In this document: piece after piece, positions 1-6,631 of the stretch | How the letters are laid out: every line of letters starts with the position of its first letter | Numbering within the stretch: position 1 is the stretch's first letter | DNA from: an uncultured Acetatifactor sp. | GTDB taxonomy: Bacteria; Bacillota; Clostridia; Lachnospirales; Lachnospiraceae | Length of the DNA stretch: 35,729 bases | Direction of reading: 5' to 3' | NCBI GenBank assembly: GCA_947625255.1 | Contig: CANQNT010000036.1 | Location: forward strand, 1 to 35,729 | Translations under genes and position numbers: made by a program | Notes under the pieces: generated by a model | Databases searched by the model: none | The model's input: only the letters and a program-made list of their open reading frames with translations | What the model was told of the DNA's origin: nothing

Positions 1-1935
1 AAGAAGCGCAAAGAGTTTAACCGCATGATTGCCTGTGCTAAAAACGGGGATTTTGATTTGATTATCACAAAAGAGATCTCCCGCTTTGCCAGAAACACGC
101 TCGACAGCATTTACTATACCCGTGACTTGAAAAAGCACGGTGTAGGTGTTATCTTTATGAACGACAACATCAACACGATGGACGGCGACGCAGAGCTGCG
201 CCTTGCCATTATGTCCTCTATCGCACAGGAGGAAAGCCGAAAGACCTCGGAGCGTGTGAAGTGGGGGCAGAAACGCCAGATGGAACAAGGCGTCGTTTTC
301 GGCAGGGATATGCTCGGATACGATGTCCGTGGCGGCAAAATGTATATCAATGAAGAAGGGGCAAAAATCGTCCGCCTTATCTTTCATAAGTTTGTTGTCG
401 AGGGAAAAGGTACTCATGTTATCGCCCGTGAGCTTCGGGAGGAAGGCATTGAACCTATGCGGGTAAAGGAATGGCAGAACACGGTCATTCTCCGCATTAT
501 CCGCAACGAAAAATATTGCGGCGATCTGGTACAGAAAAAGACTTATACGCCGGACTTCCTATCCCATGAGAAAAAGTACAACCGTGGGCAGGAGGAATTT
601 GTCATTATTAAAGATCACCATGAGCCAATCATTTCCCGTGAGCTGTTCGATGAAGCCAATCGGATTTTAGACGAACGCTCTTTATCGCCGGAGGGAAAGG
701 CGAAGCACTCAAACCGTTATCCGTTCTCTGGGAAAATCAAATGCGGGTGCTGCGGCGCAAGCTTCGTGGCACGGTATAAGACACGCAAGGACGGAAACCG
801 ATATAAGGCGTGGCGTTGTCTGGAAGCCGCCCGAAACGGCAGCCCGCATATAGATAAGGCAGGCAATCAAGTCGGTTGCACAGCCCCAAGTATCCGAAAC
901 GAGGACGCTACGCATCTCATGTATCTCGTTACCAAAGACTTAAAATTCAACCGACAGAAAATCACGGATAACCTGCTTTCCGTTATCAAATCCATTATCG
1001 CTTTGGATGCCACAGGGTCGGATGTAGAAAAGCTGAAAGCGAAAATCAAAGCTATAGAGGACAACCAAGCCAAGCTGATTGACCTCTATATGTCGAATGT
1101 CATAACCAAAGAGGAATTTGCGGACGCCAGAGCCAAATACGACAGGGAAATTGCCGAGCTGCAATCGGTCATCGACAGCATTGATAAACAGCAGTCCATG
1201 ATAAAGCAGCAGCAAGAGCTTATCAGAGAGATCAGCGATGCGATCAAAGAGATCGTCGGCGGCGTGGAATACGAAGATGAGTTTTACAAACGGATTTTGG
1301 ATAAGATGGTCGTAAATGATCGTGACAATATAGATGTGTACCTGCATTTACTTCCAATCAAGTGGAGCTATACGGTTGCAAAAGCGTCAAAAAAAGCGTT
1401 AGCCCCTAAAATGACACATTTTAGGGGCTTCTCTACCGATATCGGTGAGCAGTCCGGCGACTTCCTTGTAGGGCATGGTGTAGCGCTGGGAAAGATAACG
1501 CATGCTGGCGGACAATTCTCCGTCGGGGCCGCCGAACTGAGATATGATCACCTGTGCCAGCTTGGCGTTAGGCTCCTTGATGTTGACGGGAAACTGAAGT
1601 CTTTTCTCATAAATCCACATAAATCAGCATCCTCCTTCCCATGGAAGAGGAGCCGCGCCCCAAGTCCATTCTGTGCTGCAATTCGCGTAGTTTGCGGTAA
1701 GAGGGAAGTACTTCTGGGAAAATTCCTCCACCATACGATTCCTGATTTTGGAATAATGGCGAAAATATTCCAGAGCTTCCGTGTCGTTCGGATGAGTATC
1801 CAAGTACTCGGTCAGTTCGACGACAACAAAGTCAACGACGGAGATGTCGTGAAACATCTGTTCCTTATGATTCATGATACACATCTCCTTCCTGTGAAAG
1901 GCAGATCCAGTTCCGGGAAGATAGTCCCTGTCTGA
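1..1935 (+). CDS. Large serine recombinase of an integrated element (5' end outside window; 3' end reads into host DNA)
   Basis: The frame is open from base 1, so the N-terminus with the catalytic serine lies outside the window. What remains starts late in the resolvase domain (ITKEISRFARNT, then the long helix with QEESRKTSERV), followed by the recombinase domain (about 300-740), a zinc ribbon (CGCC at about 752, later RC and GC near 817 and 878) and a coiled coil rich in E, K and Q (about 1020-1250). Large serine recombinases cut and rejoin DNA at att sites and often lie at the edge of the element they move. Family homology appears to end near 1370-1430. The remaining roughly 165 codons are antisense to cotJC and cotJB, because no stop codon occurs before the element junction near 1432. 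The C-terminal tail is therefore probably an accident of integration. The family call is firm; the true end of the protein is uncertain. Confidence 0.9.
   Translation, partial: KKRKEFNRMIACAKNGDFDLIITKEISRFARNTLDSIYYTRDLKKHGVGVIFMNDNINTMDGDAELRLAIMSSIAQEESRKTSERVKWGQKRQMEQGVVFGRDMLGYDVRGGKMYINEEGAKIVRLIFHKFVVEGKGTHVIARELREEGIEPMRVKEWQNTVILRIIRNEKYCGDLVQKKTYTPDFLSHEKKYNRGQEEFVIIKDHHEPIISRELFDEANRILDERSLSPEGKAKHSNRYPFSGKIKCGCCGASFVARYKTRKDGNRYKAWRCLEAARNGSPHIDKAGNQVGCTAPSIRNEDATHLMYLVTKDLKFNRQKITDNLLSVIKSIIALDATGSDVEKLKAKIKAIEDNQAKLIDLYMSNVITKEEFADARAKYDREIAELQSVIDSIDKQQSMIKQQQELIREISDAIKEIVGGVEYEDEFYKRILDKMVVNDRDNIDVYLHLLPIKWSYTVAKASKKALAPKMTHFRGFSTDIGEQSGDFLVGHGVALGKITHAGGQFSVGAAELRYDHLCQLGVRLLDVDGKLKSFLINPHKSASSFPWKRSRAPSPFCAAIRVVCGKREVLLGKFLHHTIPDFGIMAKIFQSFRVVRMSIQVLGQFDDNKVNDGDVVKHLFLMIHDTHLLPVKGRSSSGKIVPV
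1389..1429 (-). terminator. Terminator-like hairpin at the element edge
   Basis: Positions 1401-1413 (AGCCCCTAAAATG) and 1417-1429 are perfect inverted repeats, a 13-bp stem with a 3-base loop. Read on the minus strand, the stem is followed after five bases by seven T residues (1389-1395). This would stop transcription entering the element from the cotJ operon. On the plus strand there is no T run, so it is a poor terminator for the recombinase. It could instead be part of the attachment site. Confidence 0.5.
1399..1620 (-). pseudogene. cotJC: cotJC, 5' fragment: spore-coat manganese catalase interrupted by the element
   Basis: The start ATG (1620) is preceded by a clear GGAGG. The first 65 or so codons match the CotJC/manganese-catalase family: MWIYEKRLQFPVNI, GGPDGELSASMRYLSQRYT, then GLLTDIG. 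The Glu of GEL corresponds to the first Mn ligand of the family. The ExxH ligand pair that should follow is lost because the element begins there, and eight element-encoded residues lead to a TAA at 1399. Full-length members are about 190-200 residues, so about two thirds is missing. The rest of the gene should lie at the far end of the element, to the left of this window. If the element excises, an intact gene would be restored. Otherwise this is a dead gene. Confidence 0.9.
1429..1446. other. Element/host junction inside cotJC (attL- or attR-like site)
   Basis: On the minus strand CotJC family similarity holds through LLTDIG and is then lost: the expected TEELAH is replaced by REAPKM and a stop. 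The junction therefore lies at about 1430-1434. On the host side, ACCGATATCGGT (1435-1446) is a perfect 12-bp palindrome that encodes part of LTDIG. Serine-recombinase att sites usually have imperfect dyad symmetry around a 2-base crossover. The exact crossover cannot be placed without the other end of the element. Confidence 0.6.
1624..1875 (-). CDS. cotJB: Spore coat protein CotJB
   Basis: This 83-residue protein matches CotJB: an N-terminal VVDFVVVELTEYLDTHPND segment, then a charged helix, and an aromatic, Pro-rich end (WTWGAAPLPW). It is the second gene of the cotJABC operon, whose products enter the inner spore coat in Bacillus and depend on one another for assembly. I chose the inner ATG at 1875: AAGGAG lies nine bases upstream, whereas an ATG three codons earlier touches that site. 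The start overlaps the cotJA stop (ATGA), and the stop is three bases before cotJC. This gene is intact although its partner cotJC is interrupted. Confidence 0.9.
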   Translation of the reverse strand: MNHKEQMFHDISVVDFVVVELTEYLDTHPNDTEALEYFRHYSKIRNRMVEEFSQKYFPLTANYANCSTEWTWGAAPLPWEGGC

Positions 1936-2042
1936 AAGGCTTCTTCCAGGTTCTCGAAGATCCCGTCAAAATGCTGCCAGGGGACATAAGCCATGGCAAG
2001 CTGGAAAGGATCGTGCTGATCGTTATAACAATCGTCCTTCAT
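1872..2042 (-). CDS. cotJA: Spore coat associated protein CotJA
   Basis: This is a 56-residue acidic protein. Its N-terminal YNDQHDPFQLAMAYVPWQ and the later LEEAFQTGTIFPELDLPF match CotJA, in which the early part and the 'F..GT.FPEL..P' segment are conserved. AAAGGAAAA precedes the ATG at 2042, and the longer upstream reading frame has no good start. It is the first gene of cotJA-cotJB-cotJC. Upstream on the minus strand, CATACTAT (2087-2080) fits the -10 of mother-cell sigma-E promoters, but I see no convincing matching -35, so sigma-E control is inferred mainly from the known family. Confidence 0.85.
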   Translation of the reverse strand: MKDDCYNDQHDPFQLAMAYVPWQHFDGIFENLEEAFQTGTIFPELDLPFTGRRCVS

Positions 2043-2109
2043 GATTTTCCTTTCATAAAGCTTTCGGTTAGTTAATAATATAGTATGATGCCCTGGGGGA
2101 TCGGTGACA

Positions 2110-2147
2110 AATGAAATCAAGATTTCCGAGGAAATCTTGATTTCATT
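2110..2147. repeat. Perfect 17-bp inverted repeat between divergent cotJ and two-component operons
   Basis: AATGAAATCAAGATTTC (2110-2126) and its exact reverse complement (2131-2147) flank four bases, CGAG. The outer two of these can also pair. It lies upstream of both divergent genes, so it cannot be a normal 3' terminator of either, and no T run follows. It could be an operator for the response regulator next door, or a relic of a mobile element. Confidence 0.8.
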
Positions 2148-2168
2148 GGAAAAAGGATTTTCCCGTAC

Positions 2169-2197
2169 TTGTAAATACTGCCATTTGGGGGTACAAT
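2169..2197 (+). promoter_or_regulatory. Candidate sigma-A promoter for the two-component operon
   Basis: TTGTAA (2169-2174) and TACAAT (2192-2197) are separated by 17 bases, with 4/6 and 5/6 matches to consensus. This would give a leader of about 110 bases before the response-regulator ATG at 2314. A weaker pair (TTGATC 2230, TACATT 2252) also exists. Confidence 0.45.
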
Positions 2198-2313
2198 AAG
2201 AATATCCGGCGGGGGGATGCCGGGAAATTTTGATCACCGATACAAATCTGATACATTCCTGAGGCAGACTAAAAGAGATCGGAGAAAGCGCGCACAATGG
2301 GGGGAGCAATTGG

Positions 2314-2964
2314 ATGATTAAGATTTTGATCGCTGAAGACGAGGAAGCGATTTCCAATTTGATCAGGATGAATCTGACCAAGGCCGGCTATCAGTGCGTT
2401 TGCGCCCTGGATGGCGAAAAGGCCGCGGATCTGATGCAGAATGAGCATTTTGACCTGATATTGCTGGATATCATGCTGCCTGGTTATAACGGATACGAGC
2501 TGATGGAGTATGCAAAAGGACTTGAGGTCCCCGTAATTTTTTTAACGGCGCTTTCAAGTACGGAAAACAAGGTAAAGGGACTGAGAATGGGGGCGGATGA
2601 CTATCTGACCAAGCCCTTTGAAATCGTTGAGCTTTTGGCGCGTGTGGAAGCGGTGCTGCGCAGGTACCATAAGGCGGAAAACCTCATCGAAATTTACGAC
2701 GTATGTATTGACACCGCGTCCCGTACCGTGCTGCAGGATGGACGGCAAGTGCCGTTAACCATGAAAGAATTTGACCTGTTACTGTTGTTTGTGCGCAACC
2801 GCAATATCGCCCTGTATCGTGACACGATCTATGAAAATGTCTGGGGAGGGGAGTATACGGAGCAAAGCCGGACGGTGGACTTGCACGTACAGCGATTGAA
2901 GAAAAAGCTTCATTGGGAGGAGCATCTGATGGCCGTCTACAAAGTAGGGTACCGCCTGCAATAG
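2314..2964 (+). CDS. OmpR-family response regulator
   Basis: The 216-residue protein has a receiver domain (residues 1-115) with the acidic pair at E8/D9, phospho-acceptor D52 in LLDIMLPG, T78 in FLTAL and K100 in YLTKPF. A winged-helix DNA-binding domain fills residues 125-216, with the conserved tail TVDLHVQRLKKKL and KVGYRL. Phosphorylation by the kinase gene 87 bases downstream would control its DNA binding. Its targets are unknown; the adjacent VanY-type carboxypeptidase and the unknown membrane protein are the obvious candidates. Length and all key residues are normal. GGGGGGAGCAATTGG precedes the ATG. Confidence 0.93.
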   Translation: MIKILIAEDEEAISNLIRMNLTKAGYQCVCALDGEKAADLMQNEHFDLILLDIMLPGYNGYELMEYAKGLEVPVIFLTALSSTENKVKGLRMGADDYLTKPFEIVELLARVEAVLRRYHKAENLIEIYDVCIDTASRTVLQDGRQVPLTMKEFDLLLLFVRNRNIALYRDTIYENVWGGEYTEQSRTVDLHVQRLKKKLHWEEHLMAVYKVGYRLQ

Positions 2965-3051
2965 AGGAGGGGAACCGTCGCCTGTGGCAGCGCATGAAAG
3001 TACCGTTCAAGGCAGGCAAGGGCTTTCTGTCGGCAGATGCTGGAGAAATCT

Positions 3052-4488
3052 ATGAAATTTTCAGACAAGCTTTTTTTCACCATGACCGCGCTCATGACGG
3101 TGATTTTTGCCGTCTTTGGAATCTGGATTTTGTCTTCCTTTTTTCAGAACCTGTTAAATCGGGAACTGGATCAGGGAAGCATGGAAAACCAGATGTTTCA
3201 ATACGTCTTTGAGATGGCATACCGTTCGGTGCCCAGTGAATATGGCGAGGAATATGCCCTGACTAAGGCGACGGAATCTATCACGAAGAACCTGAAAGGG
3301 GATAACTTCTACATTTTTAACAGAGACGGAGAGCTTCTGTACGGGAATTTTTCGAATCAGGAGGATGGGCTTTTGTCGGAACTGCACACGCTTCAGAATA
3401 TGCTGAACGCCCGGAACAATTATGGAAGCCGTGTGACGCGCCACGGAAATAAGTACTATTTGCTTTCCTCCTGCCGCAGTGATAATGACGGCCTGATTCT
3501 CTATCTGACGATTTGTAAGGATATCAGCTCCATTTTTGAAGACAGAAGCGTGCTGCTCAATCAATACCGTTTTGCGCTGGCGCTGCTTCTGATCGTGGGT
3601 ACCGTTTTGATTTTCTTTCTTTCGCATTATATTACCAAGCCCATCCGTGAGGTTTCCGCCACGGCCAGGGCCATCACTCATGGAGACTTGTCCGTGCGCT
3701 GCGCCAATCAGACCCGGGACGAGATCGGCGAACTGGCGCGGAACTTTAACCGCATGGCCAACGCCCTGGTAGAGAGGGTCAAGGAAAAAGAGGAAGAGGC
3801 CCGTGAAAAGGAATTGGAGGCCAAGCGCCAGGAAGATTTTACTGCGGCTTTCGCCCATGAATTGAAGACACCGTTAACTTCCATCATCGGTTACGCGGAC
3901 ATGCTGGGCACGATGGAGCTTTCGGAGGCGGAGCGAAGCGAAGCCGTTTATTATATTTTCCAGCAGGGAAAGCGCCTGGAGAATCTCTCTCACAAGCTCC
4001 TGGAGCTGGTGGGTCTGGATAAGCAGGAACTGGAACGACGGCCCATTTCCACCAGGGAACTGGAGGAAAACATCCGCAATACCATGCGGCCCATTTTTCA
4101 TAAGAAAGGCATTCACGGCAAGATTACCTTAGAGCGGGCCAAGCTGTGGGGGGACAGAGATTTGCTTCTATCCCTTTTGTACAATTTGTTGGACAACGGC
4201 GTCAAGGCCGTTCCGCCGGATGGTTTTATCCTTTTGAAAGGAAGTCGTCTGGGGCGGAATGAATACGAGTTCAAGGTAGTGGACAACGGAAGAGGGATTC
4301 CGGAAGAGGAGATTGCCCGGGTAACGGAGGCTTTTTACATGGTGGACAAGTCACGTTCCAGAAAGGAAGGGGGAGCCGGTATCGGGATGGCCCTATGTCA
4401 AAAAATCGTACGGCTCCATGGAGGTTTCCTACAGATCGATTCGAAGCTTGGGGAAGGAACGGTCGTCCGCGTTACGCTGCCAATATAA
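3052..4488 (+). CDS. HAMP-domain sensor histidine kinase
   Basis: This 478-residue membrane kinase has a first transmembrane segment (residues 8-31), an extracellular sensor region (about 32-172), a second transmembrane segment (173-195) and a HAMP domain (196-245) followed by a charged coiled stretch. The phospho-acceptor is H269 in AFAHELKTP. The ATPase domain shows the N box LYNLLDNGVKAV, the DNGRGIP box and GGAGIGMALC. It would phosphorylate the regulator encoded just upstream. I start it at 3052 because CTGGAG lies six bases before that ATG, while the ATG at 3037 has no ribosome site. The extracellular domain matches no sensor I recognise, so the signal is unknown. Confidence 0.92.
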   Translation: MKFSDKLFFTMTALMTVIFAVFGIWILSSFFQNLLNRELDQGSMENQMFQYVFEMAYRSVPSEYGEEYALTKATESITKNLKGDNFYIFNRDGELLYGNFSNQEDGLLSELHTLQNMLNARNNYGSRVTRHGNKYYLLSSCRSDNDGLILYLTICKDISSIFEDRSVLLNQYRFALALLLIVGTVLIFFLSHYITKPIREVSATARAITHGDLSVRCANQTRDEIGELARNFNRMANALVERVKEKEEEAREKELEAKRQEDFTAAFAHELKTPLTSIIGYADMLGTMELSEAERSEAVYYIFQQGKRLENLSHKLLELVGLDKQELERRPISTRELEENIRNTMRPIFHKKGIHGKITLERAKLWGDRDLLLSLLYNLLDNGVKAVPPDGFILLKGSRLGRNEYEFKVVDNGRGIPEEEIARVTEAFYMVDKSRSRKEGGAGIGMALCQKIVRLHGGFLQIDSKLGEGTVVRVTLPI

Positions 4489-4530
4489 TGAAAGTGACAT
4501 GGAATACGCGTTCTTTGGAGTGCCGCAAAA

Positions 4531-5529
4531 ATGAAAGACGGAAAAGAATTCATGAGAGAAAATGAATGGCGTAAATATTTGTTATGTGTTTTGCTGGTGG
4601 GGACTTTAATCGCGGCGGCGGTTTGGTTTCCGGCGGTCATCCTGGACTGGATGGACGGGCAGATTCAAAAGGATTATGTGCTGCAGAACAGACAGGGAAT
4701 CGATTACGCCGCCAGCACGCTTTATTCCAACAATGTGGGCAATAGACTGAACTCCGTGGCCGGCGATTTTGCGGAAGGCAAACATTATGATACCATTTCT
4801 TCGGAGCTGGATCTGAATGAGGAACAGCGGGACGAGGCCTTAAAGCGCATACAGGGTCAATATGTGTATAGCTTTTATTACAGTTTCCTCTCATTTATAA
4901 AAGGATATTCCCTTGCTGAATATGAAATGCTCAATTGTGCCAATCTTGTGATGTATGACGTGGATTCCATTAACGGGACGCCTCTTTTATGTCAGTATTA
5001 TGAACTGCAAATGTTGGATTACAAGCTGCGTTTTCTCGTGGATGCCACCGATGCCGTCATTTATTATCTGGAAGTCTATAGCCCCGCCAGTAATTGGTAC
5101 TATTTGATGGACTGGGATCTGGATAACAATGTTGACGACCTGTATGAGTTTGTATACCAGGCTTATGATGTATCTCTTGAATATTACGGAATTCCGATTG
5201 AAAATTATGAAAGCATACTACAACAGGAAGAAGAGGAGCGGGCCGTTTTTTTTGAGGAAAACGGGATTAGCCTTTCGCGGCTGAGCAAAAGTACGCCGTA
5301 TTCCTATTATTATGAAAATGGATTTCTTGTGAATACATTTAGTCACTTCTATCAGCAAAGAAACGAGGATTCCTGGATCGGCGGGCTGCCTTTCCAGGAT
5401 GGAAATCTGAACTTTTGCATTCACTACGCACAGCCGGAGGGAGATTTGCCATATCATGGGATTTGTGCCGGCATTCAGGAGCTGGAGGAGCTTTTGCCGG
5501 AGGATTTCCGCGGTGTGAGAGCGGAATAG
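4531..5529 (+). CDS. Membrane-anchored protein of unknown function, in the two-component/VanY cluster
   Basis: I do not recognise this 332-residue protein. A short basic N-terminus is followed by one hydrophobic segment (about residues 15-38), and the rest is a long extracytoplasmic region rich in Tyr, Asp and Glu (for example YVYSFYYSFLSF, YELQMLDYKL, YLMDWDLDNNVDD, YSYYYENG). It has no lipobox and no repeated motif. It starts 42 bases after the kinase, and the VanY-type gene follows 39 bases later, so it is probably co-transcribed. It may be an accessory sensor or a regulon member, but the sequence does not show which. An in-frame ATG at 4552 is a possible alternative start. Confidence 0.75.
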   Translation: MKDGKEFMRENEWRKYLLCVLLVGTLIAAAVWFPAVILDWMDGQIQKDYVLQNRQGIDYAASTLYSNNVGNRLNSVAGDFAEGKHYDTISSELDLNEEQRDEALKRIQGQYVYSFYYSFLSFIKGYSLAEYEMLNCANLVMYDVDSINGTPLLCQYYELQMLDYKLRFLVDATDAVIYYLEVYSPASNWYYLMDWDLDNNVDDLYEFVYQAYDVSLEYYGIPIENYESILQQEEEERAVFFEENGISLSRLSKSTPYSYYYENGFLVNTFSHFYQQRNEDSWIGGLPFQDGNLNFCIHYAQPEGDLPYHGICAGIQELEELLPEDFRGVRAE

Positions 5530-5568
5530 AATCAGGAATCAAAAGAAGAAAGAAAGTTGGAGGAATTC

Positions 5569-6531
5569 ATGACAGATCGCAGGAAAAAAATCATCCGGAA
5601 AAAAAGAAGAGAAATGATCCTGGTTTTGTGTATCCGGTACGGATTGCTTTTGTTTTTTCTGGTGGCGGCGTTTTCCGTCGGGCACTATGTGGGCAGCAAT
5701 TCCATGCGCAGCAAAATGTTAAAGGATCAGCGTCAGACCCTGGCCAATGTGGGGGATCAAACCACGGAGGGAGATTGGTCAGCGGATTCCGAGACCACCC
5801 AGGGAAGCGGCACGATGCCTTCCGCAGATGCGGGAGGCGCCGGCAGCGAGGGAAACGGGAATGTGGGGACAAGCATGGAGAATGGGGAAAGCATTGCCGC
5901 GAATGGGATTTCCTCCGGGGATATTTCCTGGATCTGGGAGGAGGCGCCGGTTTTGCTGCTGGTCAACAAGGACCACAAGCTGCCGGACGATTACAAGGTG
6001 GAATTGGTGGAATTGCCGGACGGCACGAACCATGCCGCCAAAATCGCTTACAAGCCCCTGACCGACATGTTGAAAGCGGGCAGAAAGGAAGGACTTTCTT
6101 TCGAGGTTTGCTCTTCTTATCGGTCCGTGGAGCGACAGCAGGAATTGTTGGACGAGGACATCGACGCCCTGATGCGTAAGGGCTATAGCTATGAGGATGC
6201 TTATGACGAAGTGACCATGGAAACCATGCCGCCCGGGTACAGTGAACATTCCACGGGATTGGCCTTTGACATTGTGGCACTCAGCTATCAGATTCTGGAT
6301 AGAAAGCAGGCGCAGACCAGGGAAAATATCTGGCTGAAAGAGCATTGCGCGGAATATGGCTTTATCCTGCGTTATCCCGAGGACAAGACGGATATCACGG
6401 GAATCAGCTATGAATCCTGGCATTTTCGTTATGTGGGAGTGGACGCCGCCGCTTACATTATGGAAAATGACCTGACTCTGGAAGAGTATTTGGAGGAACT
6501 GGCGGAAGAAGAGTTTCCCAATCGGACATAA
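5569..6531 (+). CDS. VanY-type D-alanyl-D-alanine carboxypeptidase, membrane-anchored
   Basis: The 320-residue protein has a very basic N-terminus (RRKKIIRKKRR), one membrane segment (about 17-40), a low-complexity Gly/Ser/Glu linker (about 60-120) and a zinc peptidase domain (about 125-305). The family motifs are present: SSYRS (residues 182-186), SEHSTGLAFD with Zn ligands H227 and D234, and ESWHFRYVG with catalytic E282 and ligand H285. Such enzymes remove the terminal D-Ala from peptidoglycan stem peptides outside the membrane. GGAGG five bases before the ATG at 5569 fixes the start. In vancomycin-resistance clusters vanY sits beside a two-component pair, but no vanH, vanA or vanX is seen here, so a wall-maintenance role is more likely than resistance. 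Confidence 0.9.
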   Translation: MTDRRKKIIRKKRREMILVLCIRYGLLLFFLVAAFSVGHYVGSNSMRSKMLKDQRQTLANVGDQTTEGDWSADSETTQGSGTMPSADAGGAGSEGNGNVGTSMENGESIAANGISSGDISWIWEEAPVLLLVNKDHKLPDDYKVELVELPDGTNHAAKIAYKPLTDMLKAGRKEGLSFEVCSSYRSVERQQELLDEDIDALMRKGYSYEDAYDEVTMETMPPGYSEHSTGLAFDIVALSYQILDRKQAQTRENIWLKEHCAEYGFILRYPEDKTDITGISYESWHFRYVGVDAAAYIMENDLTLEEYLEELAEEEFPNRT

Positions 6532-6631
6532 AGCTAAGACGGCTCGTATATAATATAGTAATTTCTGAGAAAAGGCCGGCTGCGGACGTAGAAAACGTTT
6601 TGGTACGTTCGGCACGGATCGGGGAATGACT

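Noticed and set aside
940..1347. Open frame of 135 codons on the minus strand
   Set aside because: It lies fully inside the recombinase coding region, shows no family motif, and has no ribosome site. It is a shadow of the plus-strand gene.
2230..2257. Second promoter-like pair (TTGATC, TACATT) before the response regulator
   Set aside because: Both boxes are weaker than the pair at 2169-2197 and the spacing is 16. I mention it but do not annotate it.
5415..6179. Open frame of 254 codons on the plus strand
   Set aside because: It is a shifted frame of the VanY-type gene, rich in Gly and Arg, with no recognisable domain.
2314..6531. A vancomycin-resistance operon
   Set aside because: Only a VanY-type enzyme and a two-component pair are present. 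There is no vanH, ligase or vanX, so resistance cannot be claimed.
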